Assembly (NCBI RefSeq): GCF_003434055.1
Contig: NZ_QVEX01000022.1
Location: 28,893-77,748, forward strand
Length of the DNA: 48,856 nucleotides
Origin: Enterocloster aldenensis
GTDB lineage: Bacteria; Bacillota; Clostridia; Lachnospirales; Lachnospiraceae
Reading direction: 5' to 3'
The notes beneath the pieces were generated by a model. It did not search any database. It worked only from the letters and a program-made list of their open reading frames with translations, and was not told the origin of the DNA. This document shows positions 25,192 through 34,040 of this stretch, one piece after another (position 1 is the stretch's first letter; each line of letters starts with the position of its first letter). The position numbers and the translations under genes are program-made.

Positions 25192-26232
25192 TTAATAGTC
25201 TTCTCTGCTGCTTCCGCCCATGGATGCTTCCATCATCATATTCATTCCGTGGGCAAATTCAATGAACTTACCTGTTCCAATTGCCACCGCTGTCAGGGGA
25301 TCTTCTGCAATCATGGTGGTAATGCCTGTCTTCTCCTCAATCAGGGCGTCCAGGCCGCTGAGCAGGGAACCGCCTCCTGTCATGACAATGCCCCTGTCAA
25401 AGATATCGGCCGCCAGTTCAGGCGGGGTGCGCTCCAGCACGTTGTGCACCGCATCCACTATCTGAAGGGCCGGTTCGCGAAGGGCTTCCAGTGTCTCGTC
25501 CGAGGTAACCACAATGGTCTTTGGAAGGCCTGTTACCAGATTGCGTCCCCTTACCTCCATGGTAAGGACTTCGGGCCTGCGGTATGCGGCGCCGATGTTA
25601 ATCTTAATTTCCTCAGCAGTACGCTCACCGATAAGAAGGTTGTGCTTTTTCCTCATGTAGCGCACCAGGGCCTCGTCAAAGTCATCTCCGGCAATCTTGA
25701 TGGATGTGCTCACAACCGGGCCGCCCAGGGAAATGACCGCGATATCGGCCGTACCGCCGCCGATATCCACTATCATGTTGCCGCAGGCCTTGCCGATGTC
25801 AATCCCTGCGCCGATGGCCGCTGCTACCGGCTCCTCGATGATGGCAACCTCACGGGCGCCTGCCTGGTAGGTTGCATCCTCCACTGCCTTTTTCTCAACT
25901 TCAGTTGCGCCGCTGGGGATGCAGACACTGATTCTTGGCTTGCGCAGCGTCTTCTTGCCCACTGCCTTGCTGATAAAGTATTTTAACATTTTCTCTGTAA
26001 TGGTATAATCTGAAATAACGCCCTGGCGCAGAGGGCGCACGGCAACAATGTTGCCCGGGGTACGTCCAATCATGAGACGTGCCTCTTCGCCGATTGCCAT
26101 GATCTTGTTGGTGTCACGGTCAATGGCCACAACGGACGGTTCCTTTAATACGACACCCTTGCCCTTAATATATACAAGGATGCTGGCTGTCCCTAAATCA
26201 ATTCCAATATCATTGGACATCATCGAAAACAT
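25192..26232 (-). CDS. mreB: Rod-shape protein MreB/Mbl
   Basis: The 346-aa bacterial actin polymerises under the membrane and guides lateral wall synthesis. It has the actin-fold phosphate loops DIGIDLGTASILVYIKGKG and NMIVDIGGGTADIAVISLGG, the adenosine motif VMTGGGSLLSGLD and EEPVAAAIGAGI. AGGAGG lies 10 nt before the ATG. No mreC/mreD is adjacent, which fits a solitary mreB or Mbl paralogue; the two cannot be told apart here. Confidence 0.93.
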   Translation of the reverse strand: MFSMMSNDIGIDLGTASILVYIKGKGVVLKEPSVVAIDRDTNKIMAIGEEARLMIGRTPGNIVAVRPLRQGVISDYTITEKMLKYFISKAVGKKTLRKPRISVCIPSGATEVEKKAVEDATYQAGAREVAIIEEPVAAAIGAGIDIGKACGNMIVDIGGGTADIAVISLGGPVVSTSIKIAGDDFDEALVRYMRKKHNLLIGERTAEEIKINIGAAYRRPEVLTMEVRGRNLVTGLPKTIVVTSDETLEALREPALQIVDAVHNVLERTPPELAADIFDRGIVMTGGGSLLSGLDALIEEKTGITTMIAEDPLTAVAIGTGKFIEFAHGMNMMMEASMGGSSREDY

Positions 26233-26360
26233 ATAGATAATTCCTCCTCGCTGTCCATGCCGGCACGCAGGCTTATGGAACCTGTTTTCCCGGAACGGCT
26301 GCTTCTATTACTCCTAAAATCTGGCTGCTTGTTCTGTTTTGCTTTTATAGCATTGCTTCT

Positions 26361-26388
26361 ATTATATACAATATTGTAAAGTTTTCAA
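26361..26388 (-). promoter_or_regulatory. Sigma-A promoter of mreB-recD2
   Basis: On the - strand TTGAAA, a 16-nt spacer and TATAAT (perfect -10) lie about 130 nt upstream of mreB. Confidence 0.7.
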
Positions 26389-26443
26389 AGGGTTTTTTTC
26401 TTTTTTATTTTCTTTAGGTTTTTTTTATGATGCGGACATATTT

Positions 26444-26472
26444 TTGTCACAATTATTGCTTATGATTATATC
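26444..26472 (+). promoter_or_regulatory. Promoter reading toward the tandem recombinases
   Basis: TTGTCA, a 17-nt spacer and TATATC. Transcription would start near 26479, about 350 nt ahead of the first recombinase and directly before a terminator-like hairpin. Confidence 0.5.
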
Positions 26473-26497
26473 AAGTTCACCGAGAGGTGGACGAGGC

Positions 26498-26536
26498 CTT
26501 TGTTTCAAGTGATTACTTGAAATCACAAAGCTTTTT
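26498..26536 (+). terminator. Early hairpin with T-run: attenuator or small-RNA terminator
   Basis: TTTCAAGT/ACTTGAAA form a perfect 8-bp stem with loop GATT. After a TCA bulge the stem continues CTTTG/CAAAG and is followed by CTTTTTC. It ends about 55 nt after the predicted start. A second perfect hairpin, CCGGACGAA/TTCGTCCGG (26547-26568), follows. Confidence 0.6.
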
Positions 26537-26640
26537 CATACTCATACCGGACGAAGCAATTCGTCCGGCCCCCCTAATAACATTTTCTTTTTTTATATAC
26601 CTACCATTCCCACGCTGGCCTCGGGCCATGCAAAAAAAAC

Positions 26641-26686
26641 AAAAAAGAACGCTGGCTGTGGCGACACAGAAAGGCGTTCTTTTTTG
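26641..26686. terminator. Strong bidirectional hairpin in the recombinase leader
   Basis: AAAAAAGAACGC (26641-26652) pairs perfectly with GCGTTCTTTTTT (26674-26685), with an inner CTGTG/CACAG stem. It has an A-tract on one side and a T-tract on the other. It stands about 145 nt before the recombinase start. A second promoter between it and the gene was not obvious. Confidence 0.75.
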
Positions 26687-26829
26687 CTGTCCCCTGCCAT
26701 GACGGAGGCAAATGGAAAATATCCGCCTTCTTTTCATCTGCAACCCATCCCCCCACCTCTTACATTTTCCGAAGATATAAATTACTATTGAAAATGGAAA
26801 ATTTAACCACTAAAGAGGAGGATTAAAAC

Positions 26830-27666
26830 ATGACAGCTACACCGAAACTACAGCCGAACCATGCGCTGGACCTGTTTGAGAAGTATCTGGCCGCGCACAA
26901 CAAATCGCCGAATACAATCTGTGTGTACCGCTATGCGGTGGAACAGTTCTACCATCTTTATCCGCAGCTCACCCCGCGCAACCTGCAGCTTTACAAGGTC
27001 TATCTCCTGGAGCATTATAAGCCCCAGACCGTGAACCTGCGGATCCGCGCCCTTAATTGTTTCATGGAATACCGGCAGGCATCCATTACTCCCATTACCA
27101 TGATTAAGATACAGCAGAAGACGTATCTGGACAAAATCATCAGCCAGGCCGACTATGAATATCTGAAACGGAAGCTGGTTGAAAACGAGGAGTTCACCTA
27201 CTATTTCATTGTGCGCCTGATAACGGCAACCGGGGTGCGGGTCAGCGAGCTGATTACATTTCAGATTGAGGACATTGACAGGGGGCATAAGGATATTTAT
27301 TCCAAGGGCAACAAGATGAGGCGCATCTATGTCCCCAGCCAGCTGGGCCGGGAATTCAAACAATGGTTCCTGCACATCGGGCGCAAAAGCGGGCACCTGT
27401 TCCTGAACCGTTTCGGTTCACCCCTTTCCCCATCAGGCATAAGGGCCCAGTTCAAGGTGTTTGCGGCCCGCTACCATCTGGACCCGGAGGTCATGTATCC
27501 CCACAGCTTCAGGCACAGGTTTGCCAAGAATTTTATTGAAAAATGCGGCGACATCACCCTGCTTTCCGACCTTCTGGGGCATGAAAGCATCGAGACCACC
27601 AGGATATACCTGAGGCGCAGCAGCAGCGAGCAGTACCGGATCATTAATAAGGTGGTTGACTGGTGA
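26830..27666 (+). CDS. Tyrosine recombinase/integrase 1
   Basis: The 278-aa XerC/D-like recombinase has an N-terminal SAM-like DNA-binding domain (LDLFEKYLAAHNKSPNTICV) and a C-terminal catalytic domain. The catalytic residues are visible: Arg in TATGVRVSELI (about 137), Lys in SKGNKMRRIYVP, His-x-x-Arg in YPHSFRHRFAKNF (about 225), His in LLGHESIETTR and the nucleophile Tyr in RIYLRR (about 260). GAGGAGG lies 10 nt before the ATG. It is followed 21 nt later by a paralogue. The pair may act as a heterodimer at an invertible or integrative site that I could not locate. Confidence 0.88.
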   Translation: MTATPKLQPNHALDLFEKYLAAHNKSPNTICVYRYAVEQFYHLYPQLTPRNLQLYKVYLLEHYKPQTVNLRIRALNCFMEYRQASITPITMIKIQQKTYLDKIISQADYEYLKRKLVENEEFTYYFIVRLITATGVRVSELITFQIEDIDRGHKDIYSKGNKMRRIYVPSQLGREFKQWFLHIGRKSGHLFLNRFGSPLSPSGIRAQFKVFAARYHLDPEVMYPHSFRHRFAKNFIEKCGDITLLSDLLGHESIETTRIYLRRSSSEQYRIINKVVDW

Positions 27667-27687
27667 TTGGGAAGGAGGGAAAATGAC

Positions 27688-28584
27688 ATGGATTCCATAG
27701 AAGGACAAATGATGAATAATACCTGCGAATTCCAGGCAAACTTAGAGTATTTCCGTGATTTCCTCCAGAAACGCGGTTCCGCGGAAAATACCATTGACTC
27801 CTATCTGACATCGGTGCGCCATTACCACTCCCTGTACCAGGATGTGACGGTGGAATACCTGCAGGCGTATAAGGTATGGCTGATGGAGCATTATAAGCCG
27901 AATACGGTCAATACCCGGATTTATGGCATTAACCAGTATGTAATCGCGCTGCAGGATGCGGCGGGAAAAGACAGTGAAAGCAGCAGCATTTCCCTCCTTT
28001 CCCCGTACAAGCTGCCCGCTGTAAAGCATCAGCAAAAACCGTTCCTCGATAATATTATCTCCAAACGGGATTATGAGCGCCTGAAACGTTGCCTGAAACG
28101 GGACGGCAACATGTTCTGGTATTTTGTGGTGCGGTTCCTGGGGGCTACAGGCGCCCGGGTCAGCGAACTGATACAGATTAAGGCCGAACACATACAGATC
28201 GGCTGCATGGACCTGTATTCCAAGGGCGGCAAGGTGCGGCGCATCTATTTTCCGGAAAAACTCTGCGGGGAAATGCTGTCCTGGCTGGCGCTGCGCGGCA
28301 TACGGTCCGGGTTCGTGTTCACCAACCGGCAGGGGAAGCAGATTACGCCGCGGGGAATCAGCAGCCAGCTAAAGGTCCTTGCCAGACATTACCGCATCAG
28401 CCCTGATACGGTCTATCCCCACAGCTTCCGCCACCGTTTTGCCAAGAACTTCCTGTCCAAATTCAACGATATTTCACTTCTGGCCGACCTTATGGGGCAT
28501 GAAAGCATTGAAACCACGCGCATCTACCTGACCCGCTCTTCGGACGAGCAAAGGGTGCTGATTGACAAAATTGTCACATGGTAG
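27688..28584 (+). CDS. Tyrosine recombinase/integrase 2
   Basis: The 298-aa paralogue of the preceding gene keeps the whole catalytic set: Arg in GATGARVSELI (about 157), SKGGKVRRIYFP, YPHSFRHRFAKNFL (about 245), LMGHESIETTR and Tyr in RIYLTR (about 279). The N-terminal domain (LQKRGSAENTIDSYLTSVRH) differs more. A longer frame from a TTG at 27667 is possible, but GGAGGG is 8 nt before the ATG at 27688. The near-identical catalytic motifs suggest the two arose by tandem duplication. Confidence 0.88.
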   Translation: MDSIEGQMMNNTCEFQANLEYFRDFLQKRGSAENTIDSYLTSVRHYHSLYQDVTVEYLQAYKVWLMEHYKPNTVNTRIYGINQYVIALQDAAGKDSESSSISLLSPYKLPAVKHQQKPFLDNIISKRDYERLKRCLKRDGNMFWYFVVRFLGATGARVSELIQIKAEHIQIGCMDLYSKGGKVRRIYFPEKLCGEMLSWLALRGIRSGFVFTNRQGKQITPRGISSQLKVLARHYRISPDTVYPHSFRHRFAKNFLSKFNDISLLADLMGHESIETTRIYLTRSSDEQRVLIDKIVTW

Positions 28585-28648
28585 ATTGCATTTTCCGGCA
28601 AAACCCAGTATGATTAGAGTCATAAAGCAGAGCAAAGGATGAGTTTAT

Positions 28649-29857
28649 ATGTATGAGTATTCGTGGTACCAGTGGCTTACTTTTTTCTTTATATATTGTT
28701 TCTTTGGGTGGATTTTTGAGTCCACCTATGTATCCCTTAAAAAAAGGCAGTTTGTGAACAGGGGGTTCCTCCGCCTTCCCCTGCTTCCGCTCTACGGCAC
28801 AGGGGCCGTTATGATGCTGTGGGTATCCCTGCCGGTCAAGGATAACCTGTTCCTTGTGTATGTCTCCGGCGTGGTGGCTGCCACTGTTTTAGAGTATGTG
28901 ACGGGATGGGGCATGGAAAGGCTGTTTAAGATGAAATACTGGGATTACAGCAACCAGCGTTTCAATGTAAAGGGCTATATCTGCCTGAGTTCTTCCATTG
29001 CCTGGGGATTCCTTACCATCCTTCTCACAGAAGTCATCCACCGGCCCATTGAGCGGTATGTCCTGGGACTTCCGCTGATGGTGGATCTGGTATGCGTCAT
29101 TGTGGTGTCCCTGCTGTTTGCAGCTGATACCGCCGAATCCGTAAAGGCCGCCCTGGACCTGGCCAAGGTACTGGACGCCATGACCAATATGCGGGCGGAA
29201 CTGGATGACATCCAGGTGCAGATGGCGCTTTTAAAGGCTGAGACAGTACAGAGGATGGAGGAGGCCAGGGAGGAAGCGTCCCAGAAACTGGGGCAGGTCA
29301 GGTCAGAGGCTGCTTCCCGCACATCCGCGCTGAAAGAAGGGGCTGCGGAACGCCTGAATGTGATTGTGGAAAATACCGTGGAACGCATGGGAGACCTGAT
29401 GGAAGATACCGCTGAACGCGTGGGCGTGCTGGTGGAAGGGACCGCTGATAAGGTGGCCCGGACAGCGGAACGGCTGGCCGAACTGACTGAAGATGCAGCC
29501 GCGCGTGTCAGCGCCACTTTGGGGCAGAAGGATATGTCCGGACTGGACGAGGCAGGGAAAGAAGGCGGCCTAAGAGAGGAAGCGGGCACAGACGGAGGCT
29601 GCCGGGACAGGAAAGCAGGCACGGACGGTTGCGGCTGGGATGAGGAATCGGCCAGACACGCCTTTGCGGCGGAACGCCGCGAGCGCATAGCTGCTTTATC
29701 CAGACGCCTGTCTGCCATTACGGAAAAGCGGCACAGCCTGTCCAGCCGCATGGGATATTACAGGCGCAGCCTGCTGAAAGGCAATCCCACCGCGTCTTCT
29801 TCCCGGTTTGCAGAGGCCCTGAAGGAACTGAGGGAGATTGCCGACCGGAAGAAATAG
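28649..29857 (+). CDS. CmpB-like membrane protein with coiled-coil tail
   Basis: Residues 1-165 match the putative ABC-transporter type IV (CmpB-like, PF06541) membrane family: YSWYQWLTFFFIYCFFGWIF, then FVNRGFLRLPLLPLYGTGAV and VLEYVTGWGMERLFKMKYWDY, with about five membrane spans. From about 170 to 290 follows a long charged amphipathic helix with 11-residue-like repeats (NVIVENTVERMGDLMEDTAE, RVGVLVEGTADKVARTAERL), then a Gly-rich segment and a basic C-terminal helix. Function is unknown for both parts. The tail looks cytoplasmic and could oligomerise. It lies 64 nt after the recombinases and may be cotranscribed. Confidence 0.82.
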   Translation: MYEYSWYQWLTFFFIYCFFGWIFESTYVSLKKRQFVNRGFLRLPLLPLYGTGAVMMLWVSLPVKDNLFLVYVSGVVAATVLEYVTGWGMERLFKMKYWDYSNQRFNVKGYICLSSSIAWGFLTILLTEVIHRPIERYVLGLPLMVDLVCVIVVSLLFAADTAESVKAALDLAKVLDAMTNMRAELDDIQVQMALLKAETVQRMEEAREEASQKLGQVRSEAASRTSALKEGAAERLNVIVENTVERMGDLMEDTAERVGVLVEGTADKVARTAERLAELTEDAAARVSATLGQKDMSGLDEAGKEGGLREEAGTDGGCRDRKAGTDGCGWDEESARHAFAAERRERIAALSRRLSAITEKRHSLSSRMGYYRRSLLKGNPTASSSRFAEALKELREIADRKK

Positions 29858-29946
29858 GTTTTACAGATTCAGGTTTTTACAGATTCAACCGCCGCCGTCC
29901 GGGCAGTCTGCCGGAACAGCGGTGTACCATATGCTTTTATTGCTGA

Positions 29947-29990
29947 AGGAAGGGATGCCCGGCAGTCATTGCCGCCAGGCATCCCTTCCT
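29947..29990. terminator. Bidirectional terminator between convergent genes
   Basis: AGGAAGGGATGCC and GGCATCCCTTCCT form a perfect 13-bp stem with an inner CGGCA/TGCCG stem. It serves the membrane-protein gene and the phosphoglucomutase gene from opposite sides. Confidence 0.85.
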
Positions 29991-30010
29991 ATATCCGTCA
30001 TGATATTGTC

Positions 30011-31747
30011 TTACATCATCTTATCCACCATGGCCATCACTGCCGCTCCCAGGCTTTCTGCCTTGGCATCCGCATCTTCCATGGAAGTTCCCTTGATTCC
30101 GTAATAGAACTTAATCTTGGGTTCTGTTCCGGACGGCCTTACACAGATCCATGCGCCGTCGTTAAGGTCATAATAAAGCACGTTGGAGGATGGGAGGCCC
30201 GTAGGCTTCACCTCTCCTGTGGCCATGTCCGTAATGGTATCCAGCTTGTAATCCCTTGCAGAAACCACATGGTAGCTTCCCACCTGGGCCGGGGTGTTGC
30301 TGCGCAGGGTCTCCATGATGGACTGGATTTTGGCCAGGCCTTCGATTCCCGATAAGCCGATGGACTTGACCGCATCCTTATAGTAACCGTATTTGTCATA
30401 CATGGCAACCATGGCATCCCACAGCGTCATGCCTTTCTGCTTATAGTATGCAGCTGCCTCACAGAGGGCTGCTGTTGCGGAAATCGCATCCTTATCGCGG
30501 GCATAGGTGCCAATCAGACAGCCATAGCTCTCTTCCATTCCAAAGAGATAGGTTCCGTGTCCGGTCTTCTCATTCTTAAGCACCTGCTGTCCAATCCACT
30601 TAAAGCCGGTGAGTACTTCAATCAGCTCACAGCCGTATTCCTTTGCAACCGCGTCAATCAGGTTGGTGGATACAATGGACTTAATGACCTGTCCATCGGC
30701 AGGAATCCTGCCAGCCGCCTGCTTCTGGCTGAGCACGTACTCACAAAGAAGGGAACCGGACATGTTGCCTGTCAGAGGGATGTAATCCCCTGAAGCGCGG
30801 TCCTTTACATATACGCCCAGACGGTCTGCATCCGGGTCGGTTGCCAGTACCAGGTCCGCATCCTTTTCCTTTGCCAGCTTGAGGCCAAGCTCAAATGCTT
30901 CTGCAGCCTCGGGGTTGGGGTAGCTTACGGTTGGGAAACCGCCGTCCGGCAGTTCCTGCTCCGGAACCACATATACGTGGGTAAAGCCAATCTCTTCCAT
31001 CACCCTTCTGGCCGGGATATTGCCGGTTCCGTGAAGCGGTGTGTAAACGATTGTAATCTGGTCCTGCATCTGGTCAATGGCCTTCTGGTTCACAACCTGG
31101 GCCTTTACCTGGGCAATGTACTTATCGTCGATTTCTTTGCCAATGACTTCGTATTTGCCTGCTGCCAGTGCAGAGGCCTCGTCCGTGGTCTTAACCGTGG
31201 ACAGATCCTCTATGGCCAGCACCTCGTCGGTAACGCCCTTGTCATGGGGCGGGGTGAACTGGGCGCCGTCCTCCCAGTATACCTTGTAGCCGTTGTATTC
31301 CGGCGGGTTATGGCTTGCCGTGATATTAATTCCTGCAATGCACCCCAGCTCACGCACTGCAAAGGAAAGCTCCGGAGTGGGACGCAGGGACTCGAACTTA
31401 TATGCCTTGATTCCGTTGGCTGCCAGGGTCATGGCTGCTTCCATGGCAAATTCAGGTGACATATGGCGGGAGTCATACGCAATGGCAACGCCCTTGTCAG
31501 CGCCGCCCTGTTTGATGATGTAATTGGCAAGACCCTGTGTAGCGCGTCTTACCACATAAATATTCATGCGGTTAATGCCGGCACCGATTACGCCGCGCAG
31601 TCCGGCCGTGCCGAACTCCAGGTCCATATAGAATCTCTCTTTAATCTCATTCTCGTCGCCTTCTATGGCGCGAAGCTCAGCTTTTGTGGCCTCGTCAAAA
31701 TAAGGGTTTGATAACCATTCCTGGTATATCTTCATGTAATCTTTCAT
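30011..31747 (-). CDS. pgcA: Phospho-sugar mutase (alpha-phosphoglucomutase type)
   Basis: The 578-aa alpha-D-phosphohexomutase interconverts glucose-1-phosphate and glucose-6-phosphate (and probably mannose phosphates), linking glycolysis to wall and glycogen precursors. The phosphoserine loop is TASHNPPEYNGYKVYW (Ser about 144), the metal loop DPDADRLGV about 305, the sugar-specificity loop GMEESYGCLIG, and the phosphate-binding loop VRPSGTEPKIKFYYG. Length fits the PgcA/YhxB group. GGAGGGAG lies 9 nt before the ATG. Confidence 0.92.
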   Translation of the reverse strand: MKDYMKIYQEWLSNPYFDEATKAELRAIEGDENEIKERFYMDLEFGTAGLRGVIGAGINRMNIYVVRRATQGLANYIIKQGGADKGVAIAYDSRHMSPEFAMEAAMTLAANGIKAYKFESLRPTPELSFAVRELGCIAGINITASHNPPEYNGYKVYWEDGAQFTPPHDKGVTDEVLAIEDLSTVKTTDEASALAAGKYEVIGKEIDDKYIAQVKAQVVNQKAIDQMQDQITIVYTPLHGTGNIPARRVMEEIGFTHVYVVPEQELPDGGFPTVSYPNPEAAEAFELGLKLAKEKDADLVLATDPDADRLGVYVKDRASGDYIPLTGNMSGSLLCEYVLSQKQAAGRIPADGQVIKSIVSTNLIDAVAKEYGCELIEVLTGFKWIGQQVLKNEKTGHGTYLFGMEESYGCLIGTYARDKDAISATAALCEAAAYYKQKGMTLWDAMVAMYDKYGYYKDAVKSIGLSGIEGLAKIQSIMETLRSNTPAQVGSYHVVSARDYKLDTITDMATGEVKPTGLPSSNVLYYDLNDGAWICVRPSGTEPKIKFYYGIKGTSMEDADAKAESLGAAVMAMVDKMM

Positions 31748-31812
31748 TCTGTACTCCCTCCTGAATGTGATATTCTATGCATAATCTGCCTGCATATCCT
31801 GATTAAGATTAT

Positions 31813-31842
31813 ACTATACCCAACCAGAAAAAGGAAGTACAA
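31813..31842 (-). promoter_or_regulatory. Promoter of pgcA
   Basis: On the - strand TTGTAC, an 18-nt spacer and TATAGT lie 66 nt upstream of the start. Confidence 0.6.
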
Positions 31843-31880
31843 GCCTTCATTATTTTTCGCCGCGCAGCGCCGCCACAGGC

Positions 31881-32000
31881 GTCTGTCCGAAGGCAGCAGT
31901 CCTCTCTTAAACGCAGCAGCCCGCTCCTAAACGCAGCAGCCCGCTCCTAAGCGTAGCAATCCGCTCCTAAACGCCACAGTCCGCCCTCAGCCGCCTCAGG
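31881..32000. repeat. 20-nt minisatellite overlapping a gene end
   Basis: CCGCTCCTAAACGCAGCAGC-like units start every 20 nt at 31881, 31901, 31921, 31941, 31961 and 31981; the middle three or four are well conserved. The unit at 31961 supplies the stop codon of the gene ending at 31967, so the repeat has replaced or extended that gene's 3' end. Confidence 0.88.
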
Positions 32001-33058
32001 AAGCTGTTCCTCAGCTGCTGCTGTTCCTCCAGGCCGCGAAGCTTGTCGATATTGCGCTCCGGTATCCAGGCCTTGTTGGCATTAAAATAAAAGTTCAGCT
32101 GTTTCCAGTATTTTTCAGGATAAAGGAACAGGTAGTACAGGCAGGTCCGCTCCCGGCGGTCCATGGGAAGGACCCGCTCATAGGAGTCCAGCATGGACAG
32201 CCCCAGGTCCATATTCCAGCCATGTTTCTCCATGACCTTGCGCATGAAACGGTAAAGGTCCGATACCTGGATCCCAAGGTGCATCCGGTTGTATTCAATA
32301 ATGGCCGTATAGCCATTGCCCATCAGCACATGGTGCTGATCCAGGTCTCCATGGCACAGGTAGACGGGCTTTCCTGAGTGGTCATCGGCGCCACCGGGAC
32401 CGCGCTGCTGTCTTTTGGCGGCGATTTCCCGTATTTCCGCTGCTTCCAGGGCGTCATATTCAAAGGCTGGATCATATTCCTCCGACCACAGCCCTTTGAT
32501 TCCATGCACGGCCTCCTGGGCCTGCTCGTAAAACATATTGTAATTTCCAATGACACACAGCTCAAAATCGGATTTTTTGCGCTTTCCCCGGATATAGTTG
32601 CGGGTACGCTGCATTTCCTTGTTATGGCGCTCTAATTCTTCTTCCAAAGGCGCGCAAAGATTGGAGCCCATGCTCCATTCCTCTTTAAACTCAACTGCCC
32701 TTAACTGACTGTGAAGCATAGCCAGGCGGGACAATGCCTGTCGGATTTCAAAGCCGTCCTTGATGTTGCATTCCCGGTCCATGAACCAGTCCTTAAATAT
32801 GTAGCGGGTCCCATCCCCGGTCACGGTCAGAAGACTGCCTTCCCGGTTCCTGATGTACTGGTCCGCCCGCAGGCTTCCTCTTGTATCCAGTATCCTTAAG
32901 ACCTCGTCCTCGAATTCCAGACGCTTGACCGTTCCACGGTATTCCTTTAAAAGCCTGCATCCGTTCCTGGTCTCACAAATCCATGAACCACGGCCCTTCC
33001 TGACTGATAAAATATCCATATCATATTGCTCTAAGGCTTCCACGTACTTCTCGTTCAT
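31967..33058 (-). CDS. CotS-family spore-coat-like protein (kinase fold)
   Basis: The 363-aa protein resembles CotS/CotI-type spore coat proteins, which have an aminoglycoside-phosphotransferase fold. The catalytic-loop-like motif is YLCHGDLDQHHVLMG (about 234), followed by IEYNRMHLGIQVSDLYRFMR where kinases have the metal-binding Asp; here it reads I-E-Y-N. Upstream are a lysine-containing strand (CRLLKEYRGT) and DWFMDRECNI. The family is tied to endospore coats, consistent with a spore-former. GAGGGG lies 7 nt before the ATG. The C-terminus (RRLRADCGV) is encoded by the 20-nt repeat. Confidence 0.8.
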   Translation of the reverse strand: MNEKYVEALEQYDMDILSVRKGRGSWICETRNGCRLLKEYRGTVKRLEFEDEVLRILDTRGSLRADQYIRNREGSLLTVTGDGTRYIFKDWFMDRECNIKDGFEIRQALSRLAMLHSQLRAVEFKEEWSMGSNLCAPLEEELERHNKEMQRTRNYIRGKRKKSDFELCVIGNYNMFYEQAQEAVHGIKGLWSEEYDPAFEYDALEAAEIREIAAKRQQRGPGGADDHSGKPVYLCHGDLDQHHVLMGNGYTAIIEYNRMHLGIQVSDLYRFMRKVMEKHGWNMDLGLSMLDSYERVLPMDRRERTCLYYLFLYPEKYWKQLNFYFNANKAWIPERNIDKLRGLEEQQQLRNSFLRRLRADCGV

Positions 33059-33177
33059 CTACAACCCCTCCACACTCTGATCCCATCACATTTAGTCGAA
33101 ACGGGAAGCTGCCGTTTCAGCTACTTCTAGGGTATGTGTAAAATGGGGGGATTATGACAGGTGGACGGAAAGAAAAC

Positions 33178-33203
33178 TGCCTGCCGCATAGGTGCGGCAG
33201 GCA
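33178..33203 (-). terminator. Terminator of the nine-gene sugar operon
   Basis: A perfect 11-bp stem TGCCTGCCGCA/TGCGGCAGGCA with loop TAGG is followed on the - strand by GTTTTCTTT, 28 nt after the last stop codon. Confidence 0.88.
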
Positions 33204-33230
33204 ATTTCCATATAAAAAACACGGCCTTAT

Positions 33231-34016
33231 TTACAATACGCCAAACTGCGCATATACTTCATCAATAGGCATTCCCTCCGCCAGCATCTGTCTCTGGGAA
33301 TTTTCCTTTTCATATATTTCCTCTACCCGTAAAAGGACTTCATCCACCACCTCTCCAGGAATCACCTGTACACCATCGTTATCCCCAAAAATAAAATCGC
33401 CTGGGTATATGGTGACATAATGGGTCAGATGACCAGGCAGCATGGCCGGAACATCAACCTCTGTTACAATCCATCCTCCAAAAGCATTTGGCGCCGTTCC
33501 AAAAGAAAACATAGGAAAGTCTTCCATTTTTAAAACATATTGGGTATCCCGGCAGTTTCCTGCCAGAAGCATTCCTCGGCATCCATGGGAATAAGCCAGC
33601 TGACAGCTCATCTCCCCAAAATGCGCAGGCTGCATATCTCCTCCGCAATCAAAACACAGCACGCTCCCCGCCGGGCTGGAAGCAACTTTGCGCATCATGA
33701 TTTTCTGGGGATGCTCTTTTCCCTGGAGATATTCCTTATAAAATTCCTGAATCCCATCTGGCGGCGTATAGGAGTTATCGATGGCCAGTGTATGTAATTT
33801 TACCGGCAATGCCCTACCTACCAGCACCATACCCTGGCGCAGAGGTTTAAACCTCTGGGATAATACAGTATCGCATACCCCCAGTTCCCACAGGCTGTCG
33901 GAAACATTTCCTCCATACCCGGCCCTCCTGAACCGCTCAATCCGTTCCGAATCCGTTATATCCAGATGCCGTATGGTCTCTCTGGCAATATTATATTGAC
34001 GTTTTTCCGGAAGCAT
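33231..34016 (-). CDS. RraA/HMG-aldolase-family protein
   Basis: The 261-aa protein has the RraA fold (4-hydroxy-4-methyl-2-oxoglutarate/4-carboxy-4-hydroxy-2-oxoadipate aldolase family). The signatures are LLAGNCRDTQYVLKMEDFPM, with the substrate-binding R-D, then FSFGTAPNAFGG and YPGDFIFGDNDGVQVIPGE. Family members cleave or decarboxylate 2-keto acids with a divalent metal. The classic G-G-x-R-D is here G-N-C-R-D. As last gene of the operon it may split a keto-acid product such as a keto-deoxy sugar acid; this is inference. Ribosome site GAGAGG. Confidence 0.8.
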   Translation of the reverse strand: MLPEKRQYNIARETIRHLDITDSERIERFRRAGYGGNVSDSLWELGVCDTVLSQRFKPLRQGMVLVGRALPVKLHTLAIDNSYTPPDGIQEFYKEYLQGKEHPQKIMMRKVASSPAGSVLCFDCGGDMQPAHFGEMSCQLAYSHGCRGMLLAGNCRDTQYVLKMEDFPMFSFGTAPNAFGGWIVTEVDVPAMLPGHLTHYVTIYPGDFIFGDNDGVQVIPGEVVDEVLLRVEEIYEKENSQRQMLAEGMPIDEVYAQFGVL

Positions 34017-34040
34017 AGCATTACCTCTCTTTCAATTTTT

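Noticed and set aside
26233..26829. Invertible promoter next to the recombinases
   Set aside because: The inverted repeats present form local hairpins with small loops; I found no pair of separated inverted repeats flanking a promoter that would mark a switch.
28975..29751. - strand frame of 258 codons opposite the CmpB-like gene
   Set aside because: Ser/Arg-rich antisense shadow of the coiled-coil coding region; no ribosome site and no family resemblance.
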